A stretch of DNA of 64,000 nt from Verticillium longisporum (lineage: Eukaryota; Ascomycota; Sordariomycetes; Glomerellales; Plectosphaerellaceae): the NCBI GenBank assembly GCA_019188255.1, contig JAETXT010000001.1, forward strand, positions 3,906,001 to 3,970,000. Reading direction: 5' to 3'. The notes below the pieces were generated by a model. The model searched no databases. It was not told the origin of the DNA and saw only the letters and a list, made by a program, of their open reading frames with translations. Position numbers and translations under genes: made by a program. Shown in pieces: positions 36,345-48,305 of this stretch; the first letter of the stretch is position 1; each line of letters starts with the position of its first letter.

Positions 36345-38494
36345 CTACGCTGCCACGACACCGTTGGCGCCAATGGCCTCCACTCGGTTCACCAGTTTCT
36401 TGACATTTGTCCACTCTTCTGCTTTCAGATCGTCCGTACCACCAAGGCCAGAAGCGACCTCAAACACAGTCAAAGCTCCATCGATGCCACCCGTCGCCAG
36501 GCGCTTGCCCTCCGAAGGCTCCCAAGTTACCTTGTTCAAGCTCTTCGAAAGCATGGTCCTTCCATCCTTGCGAGCGCTGGGCGATATCCTGGCAACAGGC
36601 TCTTCCGTCTCTACTGTGATGTCCCAGAGTTCCAGCCAACCAGCGCCGTCGACAAGTGAGAAGACACCAGGCTTGATGGGCGACCACTTCGCATCGTAGA
36701 CTACGTCCTCACGGACAAAGTCGATGAGCGGCGACACGGTGCCCTCGCCTCCCGCCGTCGACGTCGCAGCAGGGGCACGGACCTTCCACAGGCGCACGCT
36801 CCAGTCCAGAGAAGACGACAGGACTAAGTCGCCGAGATCGACGGGGCCACGGGCAGGGTGGAAGTCGACCGACATGACCGGCGCCGTGTGTCCTTTGTAG
36901 CTGAACCGGGCATCGATGCCAGCCTTGGCGCCGGCTCTATCGTACCTGTGGCAAGGAAAGATGGAGCCTTCCTCGCTGCCCACCAAGAAGAACGTGGGAT
37001 CTGCCTGGGGGAAGGCCAAACAGGTCGGGCTGACGTCGTCGATCTTGTATGATGGTGGTGCCTTGAGCTCGAGAGTCTCCTGCGGCTGTGCAAAGACATC
37101 CATGCTCCATCCACAAACGATGCCGTCTGTCGAGCACGAAATGATATTATTGGCGTTTTGAGTGCCGACTATATCGACCGAATAAATGGGGTGCGTATGG
37201 CCGTAGCCCGTCAGTGGCGTCTTTTGTACAGGCGCCGATTTCGCTCTCGTATCCCAAAGTAGGACCTGACCACTGTAGGATCCTCCAACGATCAGGTTCC
37301 GATGATATGGCGAGAATTTGGCGGTCAGCACGTCGGATTGGGCGTGAAATACGAATTCTGGCCTGTCGTGCATCGCATGGCTCCAGACTTGCACCAAGCC
37401 ATCGGGATCGTGTGGCGCTGAAGGGTTCTTCGTGTATGATGCCAGTACCAGGCCAGGGAAATGTGGTGAGAAGTCGATGCTGCTAATCATTCGCTTCTTT
37501 GACCACCTCTCATCATAGAATTGGGCGACTTCCTTGACTCTGTGCCTTCCCTTGCCTCCGGTATTGCCACTCTCGTCGTCGTCGTCGTCCACGTCTTGCC
37601 CATGTTGAGCGTAATCCACCAAAATGTCAAACTCTTCGTCGATGGCCCTCTCAATTACCTTGCTAGACTTGTCCAGGAAGTCTGCAAACTCGGGAGAAAC
37701 CAGCACAGCATTCTGCTCTTCTTCGGTCAGCTTCCGCAGTGGAAAGTTTGTTGATGGTAGGTCCTGCTGCGGTGCACCATCTTGAAGAGACTCTCTCGTC
37801 GCCTTCAATTCTGCCTCAACTTCTCTCCTTATATTCTGGCGCAGTTCCTCCTCCCGATCACGCTCCTTCCTGCTCATTCGCTTGCCGGGCATGGAAGTGG
37901 TGCCGGGAATATCCTCGTCGTCCGACACAGCGTCAACCTGAGGACGGCTCGGTAAGGTCCATTCTTCGGTGGTCTGTACCCCCTTGCTGTAAGAGAAGAT
38001 CTCCTTGACAGGTGAAGGTGGGCATTCAAAGACGGTGGTCAAAGGTATAATCGTGAGAACCTGAGGCGGAGGAGGAGGCGGGGGCGCGGGCTGCAGCGCA
38101 GATGCGATGGCGACTTCCGATGTTTCGTTGCTAATCTCCCCGGCTGACAGCACGCTGTTGGGCCGGCTGCCCCTATGCGCCGGCGATGCCGCGCCTCCTG
38201 TGGTCGTGGATCCAGGGCGGCTTTCTCCAACGAGGGTGTTGATCAAAGCTTCGATATCGCGGCGGTTGTCGCCACGACCCGGTTGTGGTGCGATGAGCTA
38301 CAATAGAAAGTGTTGTGTTAGTACGTAGATGTTGATGGCATACGCTATTGAAAAAAAAAATAGTCACGAACCTCGCTGGGGCTGCCTATGCTCTGGCGAG
38401 TTGCTGTTGCTTGGTTTGCTCGGAGCTCCCTCTGGCGCTTGAGTTCTGCGAGCTTTGCCTTCTTGGCCAGGATTTCTTCACGACGTTGTTGCAT
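36345..38494 (-). CDS. Cytoplasmic dynein 1 intermediate chain
   Basis: Scaffold subunit of the dynein motor that binds the heavy chain, light chains and dynactin; needed for nuclear and organelle transport in hyphae. Exons 38494-38372 and 38297-36345 give 691 aa. The N-terminus (MQQRREEILAKKAKLAELKR) is the charged coiled coil that binds dynactin. A Ser/Pro-rich segment with eight consecutive Pro and the motif YSKGVQTTEEW follows, the region expected to bind LC8/Tctex light chains. The second half holds WD40 repeats, for example FSPHFPGLVLASYTKN, GGSYSGQVLLWDTR, SCSTDGIVCGWSMD and SSLDWSVRLWKV. The frame is continuous and length matches the family. Introns are few, as in other Sordariomycete copies as far as I recall. 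Confidence 0.93.
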
Positions 38495-39201
38495 GTTGCC
38501 GACTCCCTACTCCCATGACGGGAGTTGCCGGTTCTAAGCGTCGATGATTAGGGAGACGGTGGATTCTCACAGATTGGGCGATGCAGTCAGTCGGGAGCCA
38601 GGCGGTGATGGTGTGTTGTGTTCAAGTCACGTCCAGCAGCGAGTTTCTGGAGCGATAGGGGTGGAGCTCGTGACAAGCGTTGAGGCGTGTTTGCTCGGGG
38701 AACTTTCATCAAGCCCACGTCGTCGCGATCCAGCGGCGTCAGTGGAGGAAACGACCCCTGTCTGTCCCTGAGGTGGACAGCTGCCCCCCTGTATCCACTC
38801 AAGGTACGAACTAATAAACCACCACGGGGCATTTCATCTGCGACAAGCTCAGGCGCGCGGGACGTACCTGGTTTGGCACGTGACTGGAGACGGCAAATGG
38901 CCGGGGAAATCATGTCTTATCACGTAAGCGTCCAGCTCGAAGCGCTGTTGGCTGGCCGCGGATGCGGTTGTCGTCCAAGCTCCCAGCGGGCCGGCGGATT
39001 GGAGTGACAAGCAACAAGGTCAATGGAAGGACCGGAAAATCTGCGGTTTCTCCCGAGCTTTTTACCAAAACTTCGCACTTCAACGTCCTAGCATCACTCC
39101 CTCCCACGGGCCAATTGACTGCCATTGTCGACCCGCGCGCTGCCCGATCATCCTCCCACATCACTCGAAATCCAGTCGCATTTCCCTAGACAACTTTCGC
39201 C
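38495..39201. other. Divergent promoter region
   Basis: Upstream of both the dynein intermediate chain (-) and ATP synthase subunit e (+) genes. No gene seen. Confidence 0.6.
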
Positions 39202-39803
39202 ATGTCTGCCTCATCCGGAGTCAACGTACGTCGAGCCGCGCCTCCTGGCCTTGTGGCCTCTTCCTCGCCGTTCAGGCTTCCCGCCTCACAGCTCAAAACC
39301 TCAACCCCTGCGCCGACTGCAACTTTCCTCCATCCATCCATCCATCCGAACAATTTTACAAGCGTCGACGATCGATTTTTGGTAGCACTGATTTGATCGC
39401 TAACCCGTCACTCGGCTTACAGGTCCTTCGCTACACTGCCCTCGGCCTGGGTATCTTCTACGGCTTCTCCCACCAGCGATCCATCACTGCCAGCCAGAAG
39501 GCCGCCGCGGCGCAGAAGGAGTACGACCACAAGCAGCAGCTCATCAACCAAGCCAAGGCGGAATACGCCAAGAAGAACTCTCCCGTCGCCGCCGCGACGA
39601 CTAACTCAGGTACGACTCTCGTAGTTGGCACACGGTTCCATTCGAGCGAAGCCACCGAGGCTGCTCTTCAGTCTTGACGACCTCTCGTTGCCATGTTCAT
39701 GTGGTCTACCAAAGCTAACCTGTCAATAGCCAACCAGGACCCGCTGGACCCCAAGTTCGATCTGGAGGCTTATCTCACCAACCTGGCGAAGGAGAACCCG
39801 TAA
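39202..39803 (+). CDS. Mitochondrial F1Fo-ATP synthase subunit e
   Basis: Small inner-membrane subunit that helps ATP synthase dimerise and shapes cristae (yeast Atp21/Tim11). Three exons, 39202-39225, 39423-39609 and 39730-39803, joined at GT-AG sites, give 94 aa. The N-terminal membrane segment reads LRYTALGLGIFYGFSHQRS and carries a GxxxG-like glycine pattern typical of subunit e; a charged coiled coil (AAAAQKEYDHKQQLINQAK) follows. The protein ends in LTNLAKENP. The first exon encodes only eight residues and is followed by a roughly 200-nt intron, long for this window. Confidence 0.9.
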
Positions 39804-40545
39804 TGGAAAGTGCTTGGCTTGAGAGAGTGAGGATGAATGTGAAGGAACGCGAACGGACAAGACGCAACCAGAATTGAGGAGGGCTCTGCGCAGGGACACG
39901 ACATGCTCTCCCATGAGCATTGAGGGATAGAGTGGCGGGACTTTCATCGGGCGGGCAGCTCCGAAAGGTGTTGCGCTCGACCGCCATGGCATAGACATTT
40001 CCTTTTGCCTCCGCTTGACTGGATGTACATGTGTACAATAGGCTCGACTAGATGACTGAAATAATGCAGTCATGGGATTCAAGGGTGTGATGTGGTGACG
40101 CGATCTGCTTTCTGCATGCTGCGCCGAGCTGGTCTGCACACGGTATACACAGCGCCTGTGAAGACTTGTATTAGGTGCGACCGTCCACAACAGAACGGCC
40201 AACTCACGCCACCTCCAAGAGCATTCCATATTGTCAACAAGAACACGGGAGTCAGCGTCCATTCACTGGATCATCATCATCGCTCTTTATCCTCACCTGT
40301 ATGTTCAATGCAACAAAGCGAAATATTGGGCGATTGTTATGTAGCAAAACGTGATTGATTGTGGTTCCACTTCACTATGTACGTAGCCGGACTTTCCCCC
40401 TTCTGTACCCCTGCAAGATTGCGTGTATACGGGGTCGCAGAAGCTCAAGCTGTCCTTCTGCACGCCTGGAGCGTTCATCGACGACATCAATCCCACCACG
40501 TCGTCTCCCAACTTCAGCATTGTCTTTCCACCATTCACGGCCACA
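39804..40545. other. Intergenic region upstream of STT3
   Basis: 3' flank of the ATP synthase gene and promoter of STT3. No gene seen. Confidence 0.55.
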
Positions 40546-43100
40546 ATGTCGGCCCAACCAGTGGAAACCTCCTTCGGAGGCAGCACGCAGAAGACAAGGA
40601 GCTTCTTACGCGTGATCATCTTACTCCTGATTGCGGCGGCTGGCGTTGCAAGCCGTCTGTTCTCTGTCATTCGTAAGTGCTCCCCCCCCCAAAGTCCAAA
40701 TAGGCTGGCCACGAAGACCACTCCCACCTCACTATTGTGTCCTCAATCGGCCGCGCACACATGACTGTAGCTCAAGGATAACGTCGCTAATCTTAATTGC
40801 CAATAGGTTTTGAATCCATCATCCACGAATGTTCGTTGTTGCCGATTTCCCGCTCTCTCCTCGAATACTAGAATGCCGTACTGACCCCGAACCCAGTCGA
40901 CCCGTGGTTCAACTTCCGAGCCACCAAATATCTCGTTGCCAATGGAGTCTACAGCTTCTGGGACTGGTTTGATGACTGCACTTGGCACCCTCTTGGTCGG
41001 GTTACCGGAGGAACTCTCTACCCTGGTCTCATGGTCACCAGCGGTGCCATTTACCATGCTCTCCGAGCCCTTACGATTCCCGTCGATATCCGCAACATCT
41101 GCGTCCTCCTGGCGCCGGCCTTCTCGGGCCTGACGGCTTTCGCAGCGTACCTTCTTACCAACGAGATGACCACCTCGCCTTCCGCCGGTCTTCTCGCCGC
41201 GGCCTTCATGGGTATTACCCCCGGTTACATCTCACGTTCCGTGGCTGGCAGCTACGATAACGAGGCTATTGCCATCTTCCTGCTTGTCTTTACCTTCTTC
41301 CTCTGGATCAAGGCGCTCAAGCTCGGTTCTATCCTTTGGGCCTCTCTGTGTGCCCTCTTCTACGGATACATGGTTGCCTCGTGGGGTGGCTACGCCTTCA
41401 TCACCAACATGCTGCCCGTCCACGCCCTCGTGCTGGTCGCCACGGGCAGGTACAGCACCAGGCTGTACGTCTCGTACACGACTTGGTATGCCCTTGGCAC
41501 CGTGGCCGCTATGAACATTCCATTTGTCGGTTTCCTGCCCATCAAAACCAGCGAGCACATGCCCGCTCTCGGTAAGTCAAATTCTGGGTGCTCAGATTGA
41601 TGACGATAGTCAAACTTACAAAGAAAAGGCATGTTCGGATTCTTGCAATTGGTGGCCTTCATCGACTATGTCTGTAGCGCACCCCCTGCCCGCCAGTTCC
41701 ACATCTTCCTCTACACCGTGGTTGCCCTCACTTTCGGCCGCGGCCTCGCCGGCGTCGTTGCCATGACTCAGCTCGGATACATTGACCCCTGGGGTGGCCG
41801 CATTTACTCACTGTGGGACACTGGCTATGCCAAGATTCACATCCCCATCATCGCGTCCGTTTCAGAGCACCAGCCCACTGCCTGGCCTGCATTCTTCTTC
41901 GACCTGAACATGATGATTTGGCTGTTCCCCGCCGGTATCTACCTCTGCTTCCAGGAGCTTCGCGACGAGCACATCTTCCTCGTGCTGTACGCTGTGCTAG
42001 GCAGCTACTTCGCCGGTGTCATGGTTCGTCTCATGCTCACTCTGACGCCCTGTGTCTGCGTTGCTGCCGCCATGGCCGCCTCGCAGCTTCTTGACACCTT
42101 CCTGACTCGCTGGTCTCCCTCTGCCGAAGCCTACGAAGCTGCCGAGGATACTGCCGAAGCCGCCCCGAAGAAGTCAAACAAGGGACTCAAGTCTACGAGC
42201 AAGCCATACGTCGGCATATACACTCTGTTGTCCAAGAGTCTTGTTGTTGGTGCCATGGGTGCCTACTTGCTCCTTTTTGTCCTTCATTGCACCTGGGTCA
42301 CCTCCAACGCTTACTCTTCACCCTCCGTCGTTCTTGCCAGTCGCATGCCCGACGGTAGCCAGCACATCATTGATGACTACCGCGAGGCGTACCAGTGGAT
42401 CCGCCAGAACACCAAGGAGGACGCCAAGATCATGGCTTGGTGGGACTATGGCTACCAGATTGGCGGCATGGCTGACCGCCCCACTCTCGTGGACAACAAC
42501 ACGTGGAACAACACTCACATTGCTACTGTCGGTAAGGCTATGGCCTCTCGCGAGGAGGTCAGCTACCCCATCATGCGCCAGCACGAGGTCGACTACGTCC
42601 TGGTCGTATTTGGCGGTCTTCTCGGCTACTCCGGTGACGACATCAACAAATTCCTCTGGATGGTTCGTATCGCCGAGGGTATCTGGCCTGATGAGGTTCA
42701 GGAGCGCAGCTTCTTTACACCCCGTGGCGAGTACCGTGTCGACGAGGGCGCCACTGACACTATGAAGAACAGCTTGATGTAAGTTTGCCCTGAGTTGCCA
42801 AGCTATGCAGTTGCTAATGCACAGTCCAGGTACAAGATGTCCTACTATAACTACCACACGCTCTTCCCTTCTGGCCAGGCACAGGACAGGGTTCGTGGAG
42901 TACGTCTTCCCTCGGAAGGTCCTACTCTTGACACGGTCGAGGAGGCATTCACGAGCGAGAACTGGATCATCCGCATTTACAAGGTCAAGGACCTCGACAA
43001 CATTGGCCGTGACCACGCTGCCGTCAGCGCCTTCAACAAGGGCCAAAAGAAGAAGAAGGCCATCAAAAAGCGTGGACCTCGCGTTCTGCGATCGGACTAG
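40546..43100 (+). CDS. STT3: Oligosaccharyltransferase catalytic subunit STT3
   Basis: Transfers the dolichol-linked oligosaccharide to Asn in N-X-S/T sequons in the ER membrane. Five exons, 40546-40672, 40807-40830, 40897-41571, 41629-42778 and 42830-43100, give 748 aa; every junction keeps frame and the second exon is only 24 nt. Visible hallmarks: IHEFDPWFNFRATKYLV (the first-loop acidic site), a series of transmembrane segments, SVSEHQPTAWP (residues 353 on) and the catalytic WWDYG at 546-550, then DNNTWNNTH. The C-terminus is Lys-rich (KKKKAIKKRGPRVLRSD). The very short exon encoding FESIIHE is easily missed by automatic prediction. Confidence 0.96.
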
Positions 43101-43986
43101 AAGGGCAGGCGGGCGAGCGAGCCAACAGCCGCCGCGTAGCGATGACTTGACGACAAGAGCTCATCACGGGAGCTTACCTCGATATTTCCTTTACTTTGGC
43201 TTAGAGGACATGGGCTTGGGGGATACCATCAGCCGATCGGCAGAAGGCCCGGCATGTACCTAGACACAAAAGCAGAAGACTTGGCTCTGGTAGTTGTATA
43301 CCAATTGTACTATTTGACAATATTAGCGTGTGATGGGCGTCGTGAACGCTTTCTGTTGGCCAAGCGACGTCATCCAAGGAAACCGTTGCAAATGGTGGTG
43401 CCTCAACTGCTACCGCGGACGTGTTTGTCCAAACCAAGCAGATCATCCTCTATGAATCACTTTTGAGCACAAACCAAGAAGTACGCTCTTCCTCGCTTCA
43501 TCTTCACCCCCACTCTTACAACCACCAATGATGCACTGTAAAGACACCAACACTCGTTGACTTCTTGCGCTTTGGCTATCAAGTGCAAAATGTCGGGGCC
43601 AGAAGTAAAGACAACGAAGTCATTTGTACTTCTAAAAAAAGGTCTTCGGTACGTTTGATTTTAAGGCATTTGCCACCCCGATCTATGTTTCCCGACTAGT
43701 GGCTCCAGAATCAAAACATCACCACGCGCCTTCCTTGGGCGGCCTGTGGAGGTCAAGCCCTGCAAGAGCGGCACTTCTCTCCAAGCTCCTACCGCTCCTT
43801 CTGCTACATCCCTCTCTTCCCATGCTTTGAACACAGTCCTCTGACAATATTTTCCCGCAGACGCTGGACCAGTATTGCCAACCTTGATCTTTCCTCGCAG
43901 CGCTCATCTTCTAGCTTAACCACCTACCCATCGGAGCCTGCATCGCACGCAACATACAATACGAAGGGGCTACACGACAGCGCAGT
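43101..43986. other. Intergenic region
   Basis: 3' flank of STT3 and upstream region of the next gene. No gene seen. Confidence 0.55.
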
Positions 43987-46264
43987 ATGAACGAGAGTCG
44001 GCGGCATTATAAGGGCTCCATCCTTGCTACCCTTGGGGAAGCACTGGGTATATCGTCCCGCCGCGAAGGAGACAAGTATCAGAGGGTGGCGCGATCTTCG
44101 AGCCGCAAGCACCTACGCGATACCACACCACGAGATCTCTACAAAGTGGAGGTCTATCCTCAACGTAGAAATGGCCAAGGCGGTCGCAAGTCAAGTTACG
44201 TCTCGTCACCATATCCTTCTGAGCTTGAGATTCGCGGTGCAGTCAGCTCTGATGGAGACAGCGACACCAGCGGCACCTCCAGCGACACTGACGAACGCTA
44301 TCCCAAGCAACAGTCTCGTGCCAACATTCATCGCCGCAGAATAACAGTGGGTCAGAAAGAGTCGTCTTCAGGCAGCTCAACTTGCCGTACCGAGTCAACA
44401 TCATCGGGAAACTACCGACTGGTTCCTTCCGACATGACGGAGTCTACGTTTTCTATATTTGAGGACGTGAAGCCAACTTCCAAGCATAGACACAATCCTC
44501 TTCCAAAGGAAGAATTCCGCAAAGCAATAGCAGAATTCGAGAAGGACTACACTCACAAGCTTGAGAGCTCCAAGATTGTTGGATCCAAGCAGCCAGGTAA
44601 GGAAATGGCTGATTCGACACGACGCCCGCTTTGTGCATCCAATAGTGTAGGCAACCAAGGGGGCAAAGATTTCTTGTCAGACGACGAGACGGTCGTCGAT
44701 GCCACCGATCTCCACGTTCGGGAGAACACTCTGGAAGGCAGGTCTCGGTCAAGTATGATGCTCAACGGACACTTTTGCGCAGGATGCGGCATTCGACGGG
44801 CGACGAGGCATCAGGTAGAGAGAGCGCAGAGTGCCAGCGATACGGCCTGGAAAAATCTTTGCCAGCCGTGCCTCAAGAAGTACTGCGACAGCAACAAATA
44901 TCCAGTGGATGCTTTCGGTCATCTGTGCTGGGGTTGCGGCTTTGCCCGGTCTGCCCATTTCCATAAACAGCACCCCGTGGGTGAAGGAAAACCTGTGCCC
45001 AATATCTGCAGCTTTTGCCGGCTTCAAAGAAGTAGGAAGAGCGAAATGCTCACTGTAAAGCCTGTCAAAAAGGTATGTTAGTTCTAGATGAAGATACTAC
45101 TGCCCTCCTGCTAACGCCTCGAAGCCTCCTAGCACCAAGGTGCGGTCCAGCGTGGCCAAAGGTTCTTCTGCCGAAGTTGCGAAGACACAGGGGCCTTACA
45201 CACCGACGAAAAGTACCGCGACTACTTCTCACAAAAATTTCCTCCCACTTGGTCGTCACCGGCGTCGTCGTAGCCGTGGACAGGGTTTGGTCAAGGAGGC
45301 TTCACCGTCGACGCCAAGTTCCATCTACAGACAACCAACTGTAGAATCAGACTCGGACACAAGCGAGAGCGATTGTGAGGCTTCAACGGTTTCAACCGAT
45401 GTCGTTCTCGAACCGAAGCCTGATATGTCCGCGGTTGTGGAAGAAGACCAGCCGCCGCCTGTCGAAGGGCGCATGAAAGCTGCGCCAGCTGTTATGAAGA
45501 CTGCCCAGTACCATTCGCCTCTCATCAATGGGCAGGGGCAGAAAACTCGGCATCCTCGGGAGACCTTTGCAAAGCCTGCTCCCGAATTTCCACAAGCTTT
45601 CCACGAAACTGAACACGTCCGTCAACAGATGTACGAGAAAACAGCACCGCCGATGGCTCAAGGCTCAGGTGCTTCTTTGCACCCACAAGCAAAGGCTGTT
45701 AAGGTTGCTCAAGACTCTAACGGAACTTCCGATCCATTCGTAGAGTACATGTCTCAAGGTCGGGCTCCAGATCGCAAGTATTCTGCGCAGTGTGACACAC
45801 CTCAGCATGGTTATCGACCTCAACAATACGCTCACAACTCGTTCGCCCCAAATGAGACGTACATTCATAGCTCAGGGACCTCATACCAAGAGAAGCAGCG
45901 GATAGCACGCGAACGTGCACACTACTTCGCCAACATGAGCTCCCAGCGCCCAACCAGCCAGCATCCGCGCTCTCCCAACGCGTTCCGGGGTCCTGCCAAT
46001 CCTGAGCACTCAGGTGTTCGACCTTCAACTTCTGGATGCGATGGCAGGTCTGAGCCCGGCAATCAAACACGAGAGTCTCATTACTCATTTGAGGACCCGA
46101 TTCCCTTCTTCTCGACTCGCTCGCATCGTCAGCCCGTGTTTCCGGAGCCTGGTTTTGTCGAGGAGCTTCCTTCTGACGATGAGTCTGCTTCCCCTGGCTC
46201 AACCAAAGCCAACGTCGGGCAGACGCTCGCGGCTCTAGATGAAAATGCCGTCCCTCAACACTAA
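43987..46264 (+). CDS. Unrecognised protein with two CxxC...CxxC zinc-binding-like modules
   Basis: I do not recognise this family. Two exons, 43987-45072 and 45125-46264 (donor GTATGT, acceptor AAG), give 741 aa. The acceptor is chosen because CCT CCT AGC keeps the second frame open. Exon 1 is Ser/Arg-rich and then contains two similar Cys modules: HFCAGCGIRRATRHQ ... LCQPCLKKY (about residues 262-300) and HLCWGCGFARSAHFHKQHP ... ICSFCRLQRS (about 312-350). Each pairs a CxxC with a second CxxC, suggesting one zinc ion each. The remaining about 390 residues are low-complexity, rich in Ser, Pro, Gln and acidic residues, and probably disordered; they contain the charged stretch QEKQRIARERAHYFANMSSQ. 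No signal peptide or membrane segment is visible. Nuclear or scaffold function is a guess. Confidence 0.72.
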
Positions 46265-47027
46265 GGGGATTGCTGACCTATAACCAGTCTGTCAAATCAG
46301 ACAATGTGTTGCTTCCGCTTCTGTTTTTGAGCTTCGAGGCTACTCCTATTTGTACGACTATCAGCTTGAGAGAGCCGCCTTCTCCGTTTGTGCAAGACGC
46401 TTTGCACCTTGCGATTAATTACCGATTATGGATCGTGGATTGTGTCAAAGTCTTTTATAAAAGTTAACTTATTCAAAGAAGAGGAAGAGAAATTGAATGA
46501 CATATTGCATCTCTCCAAACGTATCAAGCTTCCAGGCTTTGACCATCAGCGTTCGATCAAGTTCACCCGTTTTAGCCTAACTTCTGCGCAACTAACTTGA
46601 CGAGTCCTGTTGAACAACGTTCCTGGTTTCGAAAGCTTAGCTTTGGTTGCCACTTGACTTGAAGTTTACCAGTGGCAGGCATCGAGACCTTTCCAGACTG
46701 ATTGATCAGGATCTTTGCTCGGGCTGTGCCAACCCAGGCTTCCGCATCCGTCGACGCCGTGTCACACAGATTCGCATACCCCTCATGGTAGCGCGACCAT
46801 GCTTCATGAAAGCGATTATTGCATTGATGATGTAATAACCTCATGTCTTAGGTCATGGGATGCCACAAGCTGATCTTTGCCATCCACTGGGCCAACAAGC
46901 CGTATGCGGGAGGCCTACCAATGCATTCCACACAATCTGTCGGTGTGCTCCCCTCCAGGAACCCCAGTCACCGAATTATCTTCTGGTTTTAGATATTTTC
47001 TTCCCCCAATCTCAATCAGATGCGAAC
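46265..47027. other. Intergenic region
   Basis: 3' flank of the preceding gene and upstream region of the next. An in-frame ATG at 46860 would extend the next protein by 56 residues but these look untranslated. Confidence 0.5.
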
Positions 47028-48159
47028 ATGGAATATTCACTTTCTGACCGAAAACGCGTTTACCTCGTTTGCCGGCCAATTTTTAATGGCGGCCTTTCCA
47101 AAGTCAAGACGGCCAAGGCCATACGGAAGACACTCGATTCCCATAAAGCCAGCCTTAGTCCTGTTTCGCCAGAATTCTCTTACGAAAAAATACTCGAGAT
47201 CGTGCAACACTTCTGCACAGTTGGAGTTTTCGAGTCCCAAGCCCGGGCTGACGCCGAGTTTGCTGATCCATCTCCAGTGCAACATGATCCTGTCCCGAAG
47301 CTCGAAACGCCCAAAGCCAGCACTGCAGAGTCTGTGAAGAGTCCCTTGACGATCATCGACGCCTCTCAGGAAAATATTCAGGCTGTAGAGGAGGAAAAGC
47401 CCGCGCAGCCCAGTTCTGCGACTGACGACCACGGCCTTACACAAGCTGCTGCTGGTTAGTTCCTAAGATATCGCCCTTCTACAGATGAGCCAGGCTGATT
47501 TCTGAGACCTACCTCGTTCTACAATGAACCACGAAGCACCGTCGAGTTCAACCTTGCACTCGTTTTATTTCCCTTACGAAGCACAGCATCTTGTACTCGA
47601 AACGACGCAACGCATAGTCGAAGAGTGCTGCTTTGACTTTGCGACGAAGTGGTTCCCCGAAATCCTGCGGGCCAAAGACTGGGACTGTGCCGTGGCCGTT
47701 GAATTGACAACATGGCCCAAAGTATTCAAGGGAAACTTCCCCAAGCTTCCTGACAACGCGTTGAGCGTTCCAAAAGACACGCTTCAGCACATCTTTGACC
47801 AACTACCCGAGCTGAGGCATACCCCTGTGCATAGAGTGCCCATCACCGCAGGGGATACTAGTCGCATTATCACGTCCGCGTTGAGTCTGGCCGAAGCGTT
47901 GCGGGATGATGCGCGCTCGGCGGTGCTGGCAGAGCTCATATCCGAGGTTGAAGAAAAAGCTAAGGCATTGGGACAGAACATAACAGCTCTCGAGGCCCGC
48001 ACCACACTGGAGCTGGAGGATATTGACCGAGCCCGCCGAGAGCTTGATGCGAAGGAGCGCAAGATCGTTGCGCAGCAGACGGTCGAAGATCGGGAGTGCA
48101 GGAATGTCATTGGAAGTGTACTAATGGATTCTGTAAGAAAAGTCCTCGTGGACGATTAG
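47028..48159 (+). CDS. Unrecognised two-exon protein with C-terminal coiled coil
   Basis: I do not recognise this protein. A donor GTTAGT after 47454 and an acceptor TGAG before 47507 join two frames exactly (427 + 653 nt), giving 359 aa; without the intron the first frame stops at once. The N-terminus reads MEYSLSDRKRVYLVCRPIFN, followed by a basic helix. The second part begins near MNHEAPSSS with FYFPYEAQHLVLETTQRIVE and ends in a strongly helical, charged segment (EVEEKAKALGQNITALEAR, then LELEDIDRARRELDAKERK) typical of a coiled coil. Two separate genes, the second starting at 47524, remain possible. The gene ends about 150 bp before a degraded transposon, so it is the last gene of the ordinary gene space here. 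Confidence 0.6.
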
Positions 48160-48297
48160 GATAGTTGGCAGTTCTTTATGAAGATCTTTGACGTAATATA
48201 TAATCCTATCGTCGATACGAATATTAAGGACGCATCCGATGTGGTAGCCCCTGAGCTCGATACGATCGCATTTTAGTAAGGATATTGAGGCAGCTGA

Positions 48298-48305
48298 CTT
48301 ATAAG
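48298..48305. repeat. 8-bp target site duplication, left copy (CTTATAAG)
   Basis: CTTATAAG immediately precedes the left terminus CAGTGCTACACCCC. The same palindromic 8-mer follows the right terminus at 51413-51420. Eight-base duplications are typical of hAT transposition. Confidence 0.75.
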
